Part shown: positions 35,653 through 48,904 of the stretch, in pieces
How the letters are laid out: every line of letters begins with the position of its first letter
Numbering within the stretch: position 1 is the first letter of the stretch
The notes under the pieces: generated by a model
What the model saw: the letters and a program-made list of their open reading frames with translations, nothing else
Databases searched by the model: none
Told to the model about the DNA's origin: nothing
Translations under genes and position numbers: made by a program
Origin: Symsagittifera roscoffensis
Lineage: Eukaryota > Xenacoelomorpha > Acoela > Convolutidae
Length of the DNA: 64,000 bases
Direction: 5' to 3'
NCBI RefSeq assembly: GCF_963678635.1
Contig: NC_087063.1
Span: forward strand, 25,056,701-25,120,700

Positions 35653-35724
35653 GGCCTTGGGCGGATTTGAACCACCCATCTCCTGTTTACTAGACAGGCG
35701 CTTTAACCGCTAAGCCACAAGACC
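35653..35724 (-). tRNA. A head, Thr(AGU)-like
   Basis: Same as 34839. Confidence 0.76.
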
Positions 35725-36466
35725 TGTTCATTCTAGTATTTTTGATTTAAAATAATGTGTTTTTGTTCCATATAGGTATGTCATTTGAAGTCGATTGACT
35801 TTAAAAATTTTTGTTTCTTTCTCAGAAAAGGAATGGAAGTTTCGATACCTTGGAGAAAGCTATATTGTTTTCTTTTTCTTTCCAAGAATAAGATGATTCT
35901 ATATCCTTTTTTTTTACTTCTAGGGCGGTTTCTGGTCCGATTCGAACCATCGACCTCCTGTTATATAAACATGATCCTTATCCCCTAAGCCACTAGAATT
36001 GTTGGTTTCATGTTTTCCGATTCAAAATTGTTTGTTCTTTTTCTTAACACGTTTGTCATTTGAAATTGCTTGACTTATAGTTTTTTGTTTCATTCCCAGA
36101 AAATGAATGGAAGTTACAATACCTTGGAACAAGCTATATTGTTTTCTTTTTTCTTTCCAAGAATAAGATGATTCTATTTCCTTTTTTGTTTCTAGCGCAG
36201 TTTGTGGGCGGATTCGAAACATCGACCTCCTGTTATATTCACTGGATCCTTATCCCCTAGGCCACTAGAACTTTCGTCTTCACGTTTTCCGATTCAAAAT
36301 TATTTGTCCTTTTTCTTAACACGTTTGTCATTTGAAATTGCTTGACTTTTAGTTTTTTTGTTTCATTCCCAGAAAATGAATGGAAGTTACACTACCTTGA
36401 AACAAGCTATATTTTTTCGTCCAGGAACAAGATGAATCTTCATCCTACGAATTGTTAGTTAGCTCA

Positions 36467-36538
36467 GGCCTTGGGCGGATTTGAACCACCCATCTCCTGT
36501 TTACTAGACAGGCGCTTTAACCGCTAAGCCACAAGACC
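36467..36538 (-). tRNA. A head, Thr(AGU)-like
   Basis: Same as 34839. Confidence 0.76.
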
Positions 36539-37008
36539 TGTTCATTTTAGTATTTTTGATTTAAAATAATGTGTTTTTGTTCCATATAGGTATGTCATTT
36601 GAAGTCGATTGACTTTAAAAATTTTTGTTTCTTTCCCAGAAAATGAATGGAAGTTTCAATACCTTGGAAGAAGCTACACTGTTTTTTTTTTCTTTCCAAG
36701 AATAAGATGCTTCTATTTCTTTTTGTTTTAATTTTTAGCGCAGTTTCTGGGCGTATTCGAACCACCGACCTCCTAATATATACACAGGATACTTATCCCC
36801 TAATCCACTAGAAATGTTGGTTTCACGGTTTCCGATTCAAAAATGTTTGTTCTTTCTCCTAGCACGTTTGTCATTTGAAATTGCTTGACTTATAGATTTT
36901 TGTTTCATTCCCAGAAAATGAATGGAAGTTTCAATACCTTGGAAAAAGCTATATTTTTTCTTCCAGGAACAAGATGGATCTTCATCCTACGAACTGTTAG
37001 TTATCTCA

Positions 37009-37080
37009 GGTCTTGGGCGGATTTAAACCTCCAATCTCCTGATTACTAGACAAGCGCTTTAACCGCTAAGCCACGAGACC
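37009..37080 (-). tRNA. A head, Thr(AGU)-like, class IV, weakened
   Basis: Extra changes in T loop (GGTTTAAATCC), anticodon loop position 38 and acceptor. Confidence 0.64.
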
Positions 37081-38084
37081 TGTTCGTTTCAGTTTTTTTG
37101 AATTGAAATTATGTGTTTTTGGTTCCATATAGGTATGTCATTTGAAGTCGATTGACTTCAAATTTTTTGTTTCTTTCTCAGAAAAGGAACGGAAGTTTCG
37201 ATACCTTGGAGAACGCTATATTGTTTTCTTTTTCTTTCCAAGAATAAGATGATTCTATTTCCTTTTTTGTTTCTAGCGCAGTTTGTGGGCGGATTCGAAA
37301 CATCGACCTCCTGTTATATTCACTGGATCCTTATCTCCTAGGCCACTAGAACTTTCGTCTTCACGTTTTCCGATTCAAAATTGTTTGTGCTTTTTCTTAA
37401 CACGTTTGTCATTTGAAGTTGCTTGACTTATAGTTTTTTGTTTCCTTCCCAGAAAAGGAATGGAAGTTTCGATACCTTGGAAAAAGCTATAGTGTTTTTT
37501 TTTCTTTCCAAGAATTCTATTTCGTTTTTTTTTTATTTCTAGCGCAGTTTTTGGGCGGATTCGAACCATCGCTGTTATCTACACAGTATCCTTATCCCCT
37601 AAGTCAAAAGAATTGTTGGTTTCAAGTTTTCCGATTCAAAATTGTTTGTTCTTTTTCTTAACAAGTTTGTCATTTGAAGTTCCTTGACTTATAGTTTTTT
37701 GTTTCATTCCCAGAAAATGAATGGAAGTTTCAATACCTTGGAAGAAGCTGACTGTTTTCTTTTTTCTTTCCAAGAACAAGATGATTCTATTTCCTTTTTT
37801 TAAAAACTTCTAGCGCAGTTTCTGCGCGGATTCGAACCATCGACCTCCTGTTGTATACACATGATCCTTATCCCCTAAGGAACTAGAATTTTTGGTGTCA
37901 TGTTTTCCGATTCAAAATTGTTTGTCCTTTTTCTTAACACGTTTGTCATTTGAAGTTGCTTGACTTATAGTTTTTTTGTTTCCTTCCCAGAAAATGAATG
38001 GAAGTTTCAATACCTTGGAAGAAGCTATATTTTTTCTTCCAGGAACAAGATGGATCTTCATCCTACGAATTGTTAGTTATCTCA

Positions 38085-38156
38085 GGTCTTGGGCGGATTT
38101 GAACCTCCAATCTCCTGTTTACTAGACAAGCGCTTTAAACGCTAAGCCACAAGACC
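38085..38156 (-). tRNA. A head, Thr(AGU)-like, class IV
   Basis: Class IV: anticodon stem CTTGT with a U28-G42 wobble, T-stem A51-G63 mismatch. One D-loop change here. Confidence 0.7.
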
Positions 38157-38902
38157 TGTTCATTTTAGTTTTTTTTTTATTTAAAATCATGTGTTTTTGT
38201 TCCATATAGGTATGTCATTTGAAGTCGATTGACTTCAATTTTTTTGTTTCTTTCTCAGAAAAGGAACGGAAGTTTCGATACCTTGGAGAACGCTATATTG
38301 TTTTCTTTTTCTTTCCAAGAATAAGATGATTCTATTTCCTTTTCTGTTTCTAGCGCAGTTTGTGGGCGGATTCGAAACATCGACCTCCTGTTATATTCAC
38401 TGGATCCTTATCCCCTAGGCCACTATAACTTTCGTCTTCACGTTTTCCGATTCAAAATTGTTTGTCCTTTTTCTTAACACGTTTGTCATTTGAAGTTGCT
38501 TGACTTATAGTTTTTTGTTTCCTTCCCAGAAAATGAATGGAAGTTTCAATACCTTGGAAGAAGCTATACTGTTTTCTTTTTTCTTTCCAAGAATAAGATG
38601 CTTCTATTTCTTTTTTATTTTTAAATTTCTAGCGCAGTTTCTGGGCGTATTCGAACCACCGACATCCTAATATATACACAGGATACTTATCCCCTAAGCC
38701 ACTAGAAATGTTGGTTTCACGGTTTCCGATTCAAAAATGTTTGTTCTTTCTCTTAACACGTTTGTCATTTGAAATTGCTTGACTTATAGATTTTTGTTTC
38801 ATTCCCAGAAAATGAATGGAAGTTTCAATACCTTGGAAAAAGCTATATTTTTTCTTCCAGGAACAAGATGGATCTTCATCCTACGAATTGTTAGTTATCT
38901 CA

Positions 38903-38974
38903 GGTCTTGGGCGGATTTGAACCTCCAATCTCCTGTTTACTAGACAAGCGCTTTAACCGCTAAGCCACAAGACC
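38903..38974 (-). tRNA. A head, Thr(AGU)-like, class IV
   Basis: Class IV reference copy. Confidence 0.73.
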
Positions 38975-39719
38975 TGTTCATTTTAGTTTTTTTTTATTTA
39001 AAATCATGTTTTTTTTTTCCATATAGGTATGTCATTTGAAGTCGATTGACTTCAATTTTTTTGTTTCTTTCTCAGAAAAGGAACGGAAGTTTCGATACCT
39101 TGGTGAACGCTATATTGTTTTCTTTTTCTTTCCAAGAATAAGATGATTCTATTTCCTTTTTTGTTTCTAGCGCAGTTTGTGGGCGGATTCGAAACATCGA
39201 CCTCCTGTTATATTCACTGGATCCTTATCCCCTAGGCCACTATAACTTTCGTCTTCACGTTTTCCGATTCAAAATTGTTTGTCCTTTTTCTTAACACGTT
39301 TGTCATTTGAAGTTGCTTGACTTATAGTTTTTTGTTTCCTTCCCAGAAAATGAATGGAAGTTTCAATACCTTGGAAGAAGCTATACTGTTTTCTTTTTTC
39401 TTTCCAAGAATAAGATGCTTCTATTTCTTTTTTATTTTTAAATTTCTAGCGCAGTTTCTGGACGTATTCGAACCACCGACATCCTAATATATACACAGGA
39501 TACTTATCCCCTAAGCCACTAGAAATGTTGGTTTCACGGTTTCCGATTCAAAAATGTTTGTTCTTTCTCTTAACACGTTTGTCATTTGAAATTACTTGAC
39601 TTATAGATTTTTGTTTCAATCCCAGAAAATGAATGGAAGTTTCAATACCTTGGAAAAAGCTATATTTTTTCTTCCAGGAACAAGATGGATCTTCATCCTA
39701 CGAATTGTTAGTTATCTCA

Positions 39720-39791
39720 GGTCTTGGGCGGATTTGAACCTCCAATCTCCTGTTTACTAGACAAGCGCTTTAACCGCTAAGCCACAAGACC
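39720..39791 (-). tRNA. A head, Thr(AGU)-like, class IV
   Basis: Identical to 38903. Confidence 0.73.
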
Positions 39792-40536
39792 TGTTCATTT
39801 TAGTTTTTTTTGATTTAAAATCATGTGTTTTTTTTCCATATAGGTATGTCATTTGAAGTCGATTGACTTCAATTTTTTTGTTTCTTTCTCAGAAAAGGAA
39901 CGGAAGTTTCGATACCTTGGTGAACGCTATATTGTTTTCTTTTTCTTTCCAAGAATAAGATGATACTATTTCCTTTTTTGTTTCTAGCGCAGTTTGTGGG
40001 CGGATTCGAAACATCGACCTCCTGTTATATTCACTGGATCCTTATCCCCTAGGCCACTATAACTTTCGTCTTCACGTTTTCCGATTCAAAATTGTTTGTC
40101 CTTTTTCTTAACACGTTTGTCATTTGAAGTTGCTTGACTTATAGTTTTTTGTTTCCTTCCCAGAAAATGAATGGAAGTTTCAATACCTTGGAAGAAGCTA
40201 TACTGTTTTCTTTTTTCTTTCCAAGAATAAGATGCTTCTATTTCTTTTTTATTTTTAAATTTCTAGCGCAGTTTCTGGGCGTATTCGAACCACCGACATC
40301 CTAATATATACACAGGATACTTATCCCCTAAGCCACTAGAAATGTTGGTTTCACGGTTTCCGATTCAAAAATGTTTGTTCTTTCTCTTAACACGTTTGTC
40401 ATTTGAAATTGCTTGACTTATAGATTTTTGTTTCATTCCCAGAAAGTGAATGGAAGTTTCAATACCTTGGAAAAAGCTATATTTTTTCTTCCAGGAACAA
40501 GATGGATCTTCATCCTACGAATTGTTAGTTATCTCA

Positions 40537-40608
40537 GGTCTTGGGCGGATTTGAACCTCCAATCTCCTGTTTACTAGACAAGCGCTTTAACCGCTAAGCC
40601 ACAAGACC
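40537..40608 (-). tRNA. A head, Thr(AGU)-like, class IV
   Basis: Identical to 38903. Confidence 0.73.
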
Positions 40609-41613
40609 TGTTAATTTTCGTTTTTTTGATTTAAAATCATGTGTTTTTGTTCCATATAGGTATGTCATTTGAAGTCGATTGACTTAAAAATTTTTTGTTT
40701 CTTTCCCAAAAAAGGAATGGAAATTTCGATACCTTGGAAAAAGCTATAGTGTTTCTTTTTTCTTTCCAAGAATTCTATTTCGTTTTTTTTTTATTTCTAG
40801 CGCAGTTACTGGGCGGATTCGAACCATCTCTGTTATCTACACAGTATCCTTATCCCCTAAGTCACAAGAATTGTTGGTTTCAAGTTTTCCGATTCAAAAT
40901 TGTTTGTTTTTTTCTTAACACGTTTGTCATTTGAAGTTCCTTGACTTATAGTTTTTTGTTTCATTCCCAGAAAATGAAGGGAAGTTTCAATACCTTGGAA
41001 GAAGCTAACTGTTTTCTTTTTTCTTTCCAAGAACAAGATGATTCTATTTCCTTTTTTAAAAAACTTCTAGCGCAGTTTCTGCGCGGATTCGAACCATCGA
41101 CCTCCTGTTGTATACACATGATCCTTATCCCCTAAGGAACTAGACTTTTTGGTGTCATGTTTTCCGATTCAAAATTGTTTGTCCTTTTTCTTAACACGTT
41201 TGTCATTTGAAGTTGCTTGACTTATAGTTTTTGTTTCCTTCCCAGAAAATGAATGGAAGTTTCAATACCTTGGAAGAAGCTATACTGTTTTCTTTTTTCT
41301 TTCCAAGAATAAGATGCTTCTATTTCTTTTTTTTTATTTCTAGCGCAGTTTCTGGGCGTATTCGAACTACCGACCTCCTAATATATACACACGATATTTA
41401 TCCCCTAAGCCACTAGAAATGTTGGTTTCAAGGTTTCCGATTCAAAAATGTTTGTTCTTTCTCTTAACACGTTTGTCATTTGAAATTGCTTGACTTATAT
41501 ATTTTTGTTTCATTCCCAGAAAATGAATGGAAGTTTCAATACCTTGGAAAAAGCTATATTTTTTCTTCCAGGAACAAGATGGATCTTCATCCTACGAATT
41601 GTTAGTTATCTCA

Positions 41614-41685
41614 GGTCTTGGGCGGATCTGAACTTCCAATCTCCTGTTTACTAGACAAGCGCTTTACCCGCTAAGCCACAAGACC
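41614..41685 (-). tRNA. A head, class IV, weakened
   Basis: T-arm changes (TTCAGAT, GGAAG) and one D-loop change. Confidence 0.64.
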
Positions 41686-42424
41686 TGTTCATTTGCGTTT
41701 TTTTGATTTAAAATCATGTGTTTTTGTTCCATATAGGTATGTCATTTGAAGTCGATTGACTTCAAATTTTTTGTTTCCTTCTCAGAAAAGAACGGAAGTT
41801 TCGATACCTTGGAGAACGCTATATTGTTTTCTTTTTCTTTCCAAGAATAAGATGATTCTATTTTCTTTTTTGTTTCTAGCGCAGTTTGTGGGCGGATTCG
41901 AAACATCGACCTCCTGTTATCTTCACTGGATCCTTATCCCTAGGCCACTAGAACTTTCGTCTTCACGTTTTCCGATTCAAAATTGTTTGTCCTTTTTCTT
42001 AACACGTTTGTCATTTGAATTTGCTTGACTCATAGTTTTTTGTTTCCTTCCAGAAAATGAATGGAAGTTTCAATACCTTGGAAGAAACTATACTGTTTTC
42101 TTTTTTCTTTCCAAGAATAAGATGCTTCTATTTCTTTTTTTTTAAAATTTCTAGCGCAGTTTCTGGGCGTATTCGAACCACCGACCTCCTAATATATACA
42201 AAGGATACTTATCCCCTAAGCCACTAGAAATGTTGGTTTCACGGTTTCCGATTCAAAACTGTTTGTTCTTTCTCTTAACACGTTTGTCATTTGAAATTGC
42301 TTGACTTATAGATTTTTGTTTCATTCCCAGAAAATGAATGGAAGTTTCAATACCTTGGAAAAAGCTATATTTTTTCTTCCAGGAACAAGATGGATCTTCA
42401 TCCTACGAATTGTTAGTTATCTCA

Positions 42425-42496
42425 GGTCTTAGGCGGATTTGAACCTCCAATCTCCTGTTTACTAGACAAGCGCTTTAACCGCTAAGCCACAAGACC
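42425..42496 (-). tRNA. A head, class IV
   Basis: One additional T-stem change next to the acceptor (CCGCCTAAGACC). Confidence 0.68.
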
Positions 42497-44049
42497 TGTT
42501 GATTTTCGTTTTTTTGATATAAAATCATGTGTTTTTGTTCCATATAGGTATGTTATTTGAAGTCGATTGACTTAAAATTTTTTTGTTTCTTTCCCAGAAA
42601 AGGAATGGAAGTTTCGATACCTTGGAAAAAGCTATAGTGTTTCTTTTTTCTTTCCAAGAATTCTATTTCGTTTTTTTTTATTACTAGCGCAGTTTCTGGG
42701 CGGATTCGAACCATCGCTGTTATCTACACAGTATCCTTATCCCCTAAGTCACAAGAATTGTTGGTTTCAAGTTTTCCGATTCAAAATTGTTTGTTCTTTT
42801 TCTTAACACATTTGTCATTTGAAGTTCCTTGACTTATAGTTTTTTGTTTCATTCCCAGAAAATGAATGAAAGTTTCAATACCTTGGAAGTAGCTAACTAA
42901 TTTCTTTTTTCTTTCCAAGAACAAGATGATTCTATATCCTTTTTAAAAAAACTTCTAGCGCAGTTTCTGCGCGGATTCGAACCATCGACCTCCTGTTGTA
43001 TACACATGATCCTTATCCCCTAAGGAACTAGACTTTTTGATGTCATGTTTTCCGATTCAAAATTGTTTGTCCTTTTTCTTAACACGTTTGTCATTTGAAG
43101 TTGCTTGACTTATAGTTTTTTTTCCTTCCCAGAAAATGAATGGAAGTTTCAATACCTTGGAAGAAGCTATACTGTGTTCTTTTTTCTTTCCAAGAATAAG
43201 ATGCTTCAATTTCTTTTTTTTGAAATTTCTAGCGCAGTTTCTGGGCGTATTCGAACCACCGACCTCCTAATATATACACAGGATACTTATCCCCTAAGCC
43301 ACGAGAAATGTAGGTTTCACGGTTTCCGATTCAAAAATGTTTGTTCTTTCTCTTAACACGTTTGTCATTTGAAATTGCTTGTTTTCAAATTTTTTGTTTC
43401 TTTCTCAGAAAAGGAACGGAAGTTTCGATACCTTGGAGAACGCTATATTGTTTTCTTTTTCTTTCCAAGAATAAGATGATTCTATTTCCTTTTTTGTTTC
43501 TAGCGCAGTTTGTGGGCGGATTCGAAACATCGACCTTCTGTCATATTCACTGGATCCTTATCCCCTAGGCCACTAGAACTTTCGTCTTCACGTTTTCCGA
43601 TTCAAAATTGTTTGTCCTTTTTCTTAACACGTTTGTCATTTGAAGTTGCTTGACTTATAGTTTTTTGTTTCCTTCCCAGAAAATGAATGGAAGTTTCAAT
43701 ACCTTGGAAGAAGCTATACTGTTTTCTTTTTTCTTTCCAAGAATAAGATGCTTCTATTTCTTTTTTTTTAAATTTCTAGCGCAGTTTCTGGTCGTATTCG
43801 AACCACCGACCTCCTAATATATACACAGGATACTTATCCCCTAAGCCACTAGAAATGTTGGTTTCACGGTTTCCGATTCAAAAATGTTTGTTCTTTCTCT
43901 TAACACGTTTGTCATTTGAAATTGCTTGACTTATAGATTTTTGTTTCATTCCCAGAAAATGAATGGAAGTTTCAATACCTTGGAAAAAGCTATATTTTTT
44001 CTTCCAGGAACAAGATGGATCTTCATCCTACGAATTCTTAGTTATCTCA

Positions 44050-44121
44050 GGTCTTGGGCGGATTTGATCCTCCAATCTCCTGTTTACTAGACAAGCGCTT
44101 TAACCGCTAAGCCACAAGACC
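44050..44121 (-). tRNA. A head, class IV, T54 lost
   Basis: T loop ATCAAAT. Confidence 0.66.
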
Positions 44122-44844
44122 TGTTCATTTTCGTTTTTTTGATTTAAAATGTTGTGTTTTTGTTCCATATAGGTATGTCATTTGAAGTCGATTGACTTAA
44201 AAAATTTTTGTTTCTTTCCCAGAAAACGAATGGAAGTTTCGATACCTTGGAAAAAGCTATAGTGTTTCTTTTTTCTTTCCAAGAATTCTATTTCGTTTTT
44301 TTTTTATTTCTAGCGCAGTTTCTGGGCGGATTCGAGCCATCGCTGTTATCTACACAGTATCCTTATCCCCTAAGTCACAAGAATTGTTGGTTTCAAGTTT
44401 TCCGATTCAAAATTGTTAGTTCTTTTTCTTAACACGTTTGTCATTTGAAGTTCCTTGACTTATAGTTTTTTGTTTCATTCCCAGAAAATGAATAGAAGTT
44501 TCAATACCTTGGAAGAAGCTAACTGTTTTCTTTTTTCTTTCCAAGAACAAGATAATTCTATTTCCTTTTTTAAAAAACTTCTAGCGCAGTTTCTGCGCGG
44601 ATTCGAACCATCGAACCACACATGATCCTTATCCCCTAAGGAACTAGAATTTTTGGTGTCATGTTTTCCGATTCAAAATTGTTTGTTCTTTTTCTTAACA
44701 TGTTTGTCATTTGAAGTTGCTTGACTTACAGTTTTTTGTTTCATTCCCAGAAAATGAATGGAAGTTACAATACCTTGGAACAAGCTATGTTTTTTCTTCC
44801 AGGAACAAGAAGGATCTTCATCCTACGAATTGTTAGTTAGCTCA

Positions 44845-44926
44845 GGTCTTGGGCGGAATTGAACTAGACAGGCGGATTGAACTCCTGTTTACTAGACAGG
44901 CGCTTTAACCGCTAAGCCACAAGACC
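44845..44926 (-). pseudogene. A head expanded to 82 nt by internal duplication
   Basis: The segment tagacaggcggattgaact is inserted between the T and anticodon arms, copying both sides of the head. Confidence 0.75.
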
Positions 44927-45647
44927 TGTTCCTTTTACTTTTTTTGATTTAAAATCATGTGTTTTGTTCCATATAGGTATGTCATTTGAAGTCGATTGAC
45001 CTAAAAAATTTCTGTTTCTTTCCCAGAAAAGGAATGGAAGTTTCGATACCTTGGAAAAAGCTATAGTGTTTCTTTTTTCTTTCCAAGAATTCTATTTCGT
45101 TTTTTTTTATTTCTAGCGCAGTTTCTGGGCGGATTCGAGCCATCGCTGTTATCTACACAGTATCCTTATCCCCTAAGTCACAAGAATTGTTGGTTTCAAG
45201 TTTTCCGATTCAAAATTGTTAGTTCTTTTTCTTAACACGTTTGTCATTTGAAGTTCCTTGACTTATAGTTTTTTGTTTCATTCCCAGAAAATGAATAGAA
45301 GTTTCAATACCTTGGAAGAAGCTAACTGTTTTCTTTTTTCTTTCCAAGAACAAGATGATTCTATTTCCTTTTTTAAAAAACTTCTAGCGCAGTTTCAGCG
45401 CGGATTCGAACCATCGAACCACACATGATCCTTATCCCCTAAGGAACTAGAATTTTTGGTGTCATGTTTTCCGATTCAAAATTGTTTGTTCTTTTTCTTA
45501 ACATGTTTGTCATTTGAAGTTGCTTGACTTACAGTTTTTTGTTTCATTCCCAGAAAATGAATGGAAGTTACAATACCTTGGAACAAGCTATGTTTTTTCT
45601 TCCAGGAACAAGAAGGATCTTCATCCTACGAATTGTTAGTTAGCTCA

Positions 45648-45719
45648 GGTCTTGGGCGGAATTGAACCACCAATCTCCTGTTTACTAGACAAGCGCTTTA
45701 ACCGCTAAGCCACAAGACC
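45648..45719 (-). tRNA. A head, Thr(AGU)-like, class IV/V hybrid
   Basis: Anticodon stem of class IV with the T arm of class V; all stems pair. Confidence 0.76.
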
Positions 45720-46441
45720 TGTTCATTTTCGTTTTTTTGATTTAAAATGTTGTGTTTTTGTTCCATATAGGTATGTCATTTGAAGTCGATTGACTTAAAA
45801 AATTTTTGTTTCTTTCCCAGAAAACGAATGGAAGTTTCGATACCTTGGAAAAAGCTATAGTGTTTCTTTTTTCTTTCCAAGAATTCTATTTCGTTTTTTT
45901 TTATTTCTAGCGCAGTTTCTGGGCGGATTCGAGCCATCGCTGTTATCTACACAGTATCCTTATCCCCTAAGTCACAAGAATTGTTGGTTTCAAGTTTTCC
46001 GATTCAAAATTGTTAGTTCTTTTTCTTAACACGTTTGTCATTTGAAGTTCCTTGACTTATAGTTTTTTGTTTCATTCCCAGAAAATGAATAGAAGTTTCA
46101 ATACCTTGGAAGAAGCTAACTGTTTTCTTTTTTCTTTCCAAGAACAAGATGATTCTATTTCCTTTTTTAAAAAACTTCTAGCGCAGTTTCTGCGCGGATT
46201 CGAACCATCGAACCACACATGATCCTTATCCCCTAAGGAACTAGAATTTTTGGTGTCATGTTTTCCGATTCAAAATTGTTTGTTCTTTTTCTTAACATGT
46301 TTGTCATTTGAAGTTGCTTGACTTACAGTTTTTTGTTTCATTCCCAGAAAATGAATGGAAGTTACAATACCTTGGAACAAGCTATGTTTTTTCTTCCAGG
46401 AACAAGAAGGATCTTCATCCTACGAATTGTTAGTTAGCTCA

Positions 46442-46523
46442 GGTCTTGGGCGGAATTGAACTAGACAGGCGGATTGAACTCCTGTTTACTAGACAGGCGC
46501 TTTAACCGCTAAGCCACAAGACC
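46442..46523 (-). pseudogene. A head expanded to 82 nt, second copy
   Basis: Same internal duplication as 44845, 1597 bp away. Confidence 0.75.
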
Positions 46524-47244
46524 TGTTCCTTTTACTTTTTTTGATTTAAAATCATGTGTTTTGTTCCATATAGGTATGTCATTTGAAGTCGATTGACCTA
46601 AAAAATTTCTGTTTCTTTCCCAGAAAAGGAATGGAAGTTTCGATACCTTGGAAAAAGCTATAGTGTTTCTTTTTTCTTTCCAAGAATTCTATTTCGTTTT
46701 TTTTTATTTCTAGCGCAGTTTCTGGACGGATTCGAGCCATCGCTGTTATCTACACAGTATCCTTATCCCCTAAGTCACAAGAATTGTTGGTTTCAAGTTT
46801 TCCGATTCAAAATTGTTAGTTCTTTTTCTTAACACGTTTGTCATTTGAAGTTCCTTGACTTATAGTTTTTTGTTTCATTCCCAGAAAATGAATAGAAGTT
46901 TCAATACCTTGGAAGAAGCTAACTGTTTTCTTTTTTCTTTCCAAGAACAAGATGATTCTATTTCCTTTTTTAAAAAACTTCTAGCGCAGTTTCAGCGCGG
47001 ATTCGAACCATCGAACCACACATGATCCTTATCCCCTAAGGAACTAGAATTTTTGGTGTCATGTTTTCCGATTCAAAATTGTTTGTTCTTTTTCTTAACA
47101 TGTTTGTCATTTGAAGTTGCTTGACTTACAGTTTTTTGTTTCATTCCCAGAAAATGAATGGAAGTTACAATACCTTGGAACAAGCTATGTTTTTTCTTCC
47201 AGGAACAAGAAGGATCTTCATCCTACGAATTGTTAGTTAGCTCA

Positions 47245-47316
47245 GGTCTTGGGCGGAATTGAACCACCGATCTCCTGTTTACTAGACAGGCGCTTTAACC
47301 GCTAAGCCACAAGACC
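47245..47316 (-). tRNA. A head, Thr(AGU)-like, class V
   Basis: Class V: T loop TTCAATT, so the B box is GGTTCAATTCC; all stems match the consensus. Confidence 0.8.
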
Positions 47317-48038
47317 TGTTCCTTTTACTTTTTTTGATTTAAAATCATGTGTTTTGTTCCATATAGGTATGTCATTTGAAGTCGATTGACCTAAAAAATT
47401 TCTGTTTCTTTCCCAGAAAAGGAATGGAAGTTTCGATACCTTGGAAAAAGCTATAGTGTTTCTTTTTTCTTTCCAAGAATTCTATTTCGTTTTTTTTTTA
47501 TTTCTAGCGCAGTTTCTGGGCGGATTCGAGCCATCGCTGTTATCTACACAGTATCCTTATCCCCTAAGTCACAAGAATTGTTGGTTTCAAGTTTTCCGAT
47601 TCAAAATTGTTAGTTCTTTTTCTTAACACGTTTGTCATTTGAAGTTCCTTGACTTATAGTTTTTTGTTTCATTCCCAGAAAATGAATAGAAGTTTCAATA
47701 CCTTGGAAGAAGCTAACTGTTTTCTTTTTTCTTTCCAAGAACAAGATGATTCTATTTCCTTTTTTAAAAAACTTCTAGCGCAGTTTCTGCGCGGATTCGA
47801 ACCATCGAACCACACATGATCCTTATCCCCTAAGGAACTAGAATTTTTGGTGTCATGTTTTCCGATTCAAAATTGTTTGTTCTTTTTCTTAACATGTTTG
47901 TCATTTGAAGTTGCTTGACTTACAGTTTTTTGTTTCATTCCCAGAAAATGAATGGAAGTTACAATACCTTGGAACAAGCTATGTTTTTTCTTCCAGGAAC
48001 AAGAAGGATCTTCATCCTACGAATTGTTAGTTAGCTCA

Positions 48039-48110
48039 GGTCTTGGGCGGAATTGAACCACCGATCTCCTGTTTACTAGACAGGCGCTTTAACCGCTAAG
48101 CCACAAGACC
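48039..48110 (-). tRNA. A head, Thr(AGU)-like, class V
   Basis: Identical to 47245, 794 bp away. Confidence 0.8.
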
Positions 48111-48832
48111 TGTTCCTTTTACTTTTTTTGATTTAAAATCATGTGTTTTGTTCCATATAGGTATGTCATTTGAAGTCGATTGACCTAAAAAATTTCTGTT
48201 TCTTTCCCAGAAAAGGAATGGAAGTTTCGATACCTTGGAAAAAGCTATAGTGTTTCTTTTTTCTTTCCAAGAATTCTATTTCGTTTTTTTTTTATTTCTA
48301 GCGCAGTTTCTGGGCGGATTCGAGCCATCGCTGTTATCTACACAGTATCCTTATCCCCTAAGTCACAAGAATTGTTGGTTTCAAGTTTTCCGATTCAAAA
48401 TTGTTAGTTCTTTTTCTTAACACGTTTGTCATTTGAAGTTCCTTGACTTATAGTTTTTTGTTTCATTCCCAGAAAATGAATAGAAGTTTCAATACCTTGG
48501 AAGAAGCTAACTGTTTTCTTTTTTCTTTCCAAGAACAAGATGATTCTATTTCCTTTTTTAAAAAACTTCTAGCGCAGTTTCTGCGCGGATTCGAACCATC
48601 GAACCACACATGATCCTTATCCCCTAAGGAACTAGAATTTTTGGTGTCATGTTTTCCGATTCAAAATTGTTTGTTCTTTTTCTTAACATGTTTGTCATTT
48701 GAAGTTGCTTGACTTACAGTTTTTTGTTTCATTCCCAGAAAATGAATGGAAGTTACAATACCTTGGAACAAGCTATGTTTTTTCTTCCAGGAACAAGAAG
48801 GATCTTCATCCTACGAATTGTTAGTTAGCTCA

Positions 48833-48904
48833 GGTCTTGGGCGGAATTGAACCACCGATCTCCTGTTTACTAGACAGGCGCTTTAACCGCTAAGCCACAA
48901 GACC
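48833..48904 (-). tRNA. A head, Thr(AGU)-like, class V
   Basis: Identical to 47245. Confidence 0.8.

Larger units (their letters stand above)
28181..37080 (-). repeat. array block: diverged A/B dimers of about 540 bp, some A+B1+B2 trimers
   Basis: A heads at 28910, 29712, 30246, 30784, 31319, 31859, 32397, 32932, 33475, 34295, 34839, 35653, 36467 and 37009. Trimers of about 802-820 bp (28107-28910, 28910-29712, 33475-34295, 34839-36467) alternate with dimers. B heads here often read TATTCACTGGATCC, which breaks the anticodon stem. Confidence 0.85.
37081..44121 (-). repeat. 817-bp trimeric higher-order repeats (A+B1+B2) with 1077-bp variants
   Basis: A heads at 38085, 38903, 39720 and 40537 are 817-818 bp apart. 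37009-38085 and 40537-41614 are 1076-1077 bp, with one extra half unit. Between 42425 and 44050 (1625 bp) one A half is missing, with a fusion at about 43380 (attgcttg joined to ttttcaaat). Confidence 0.88.
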
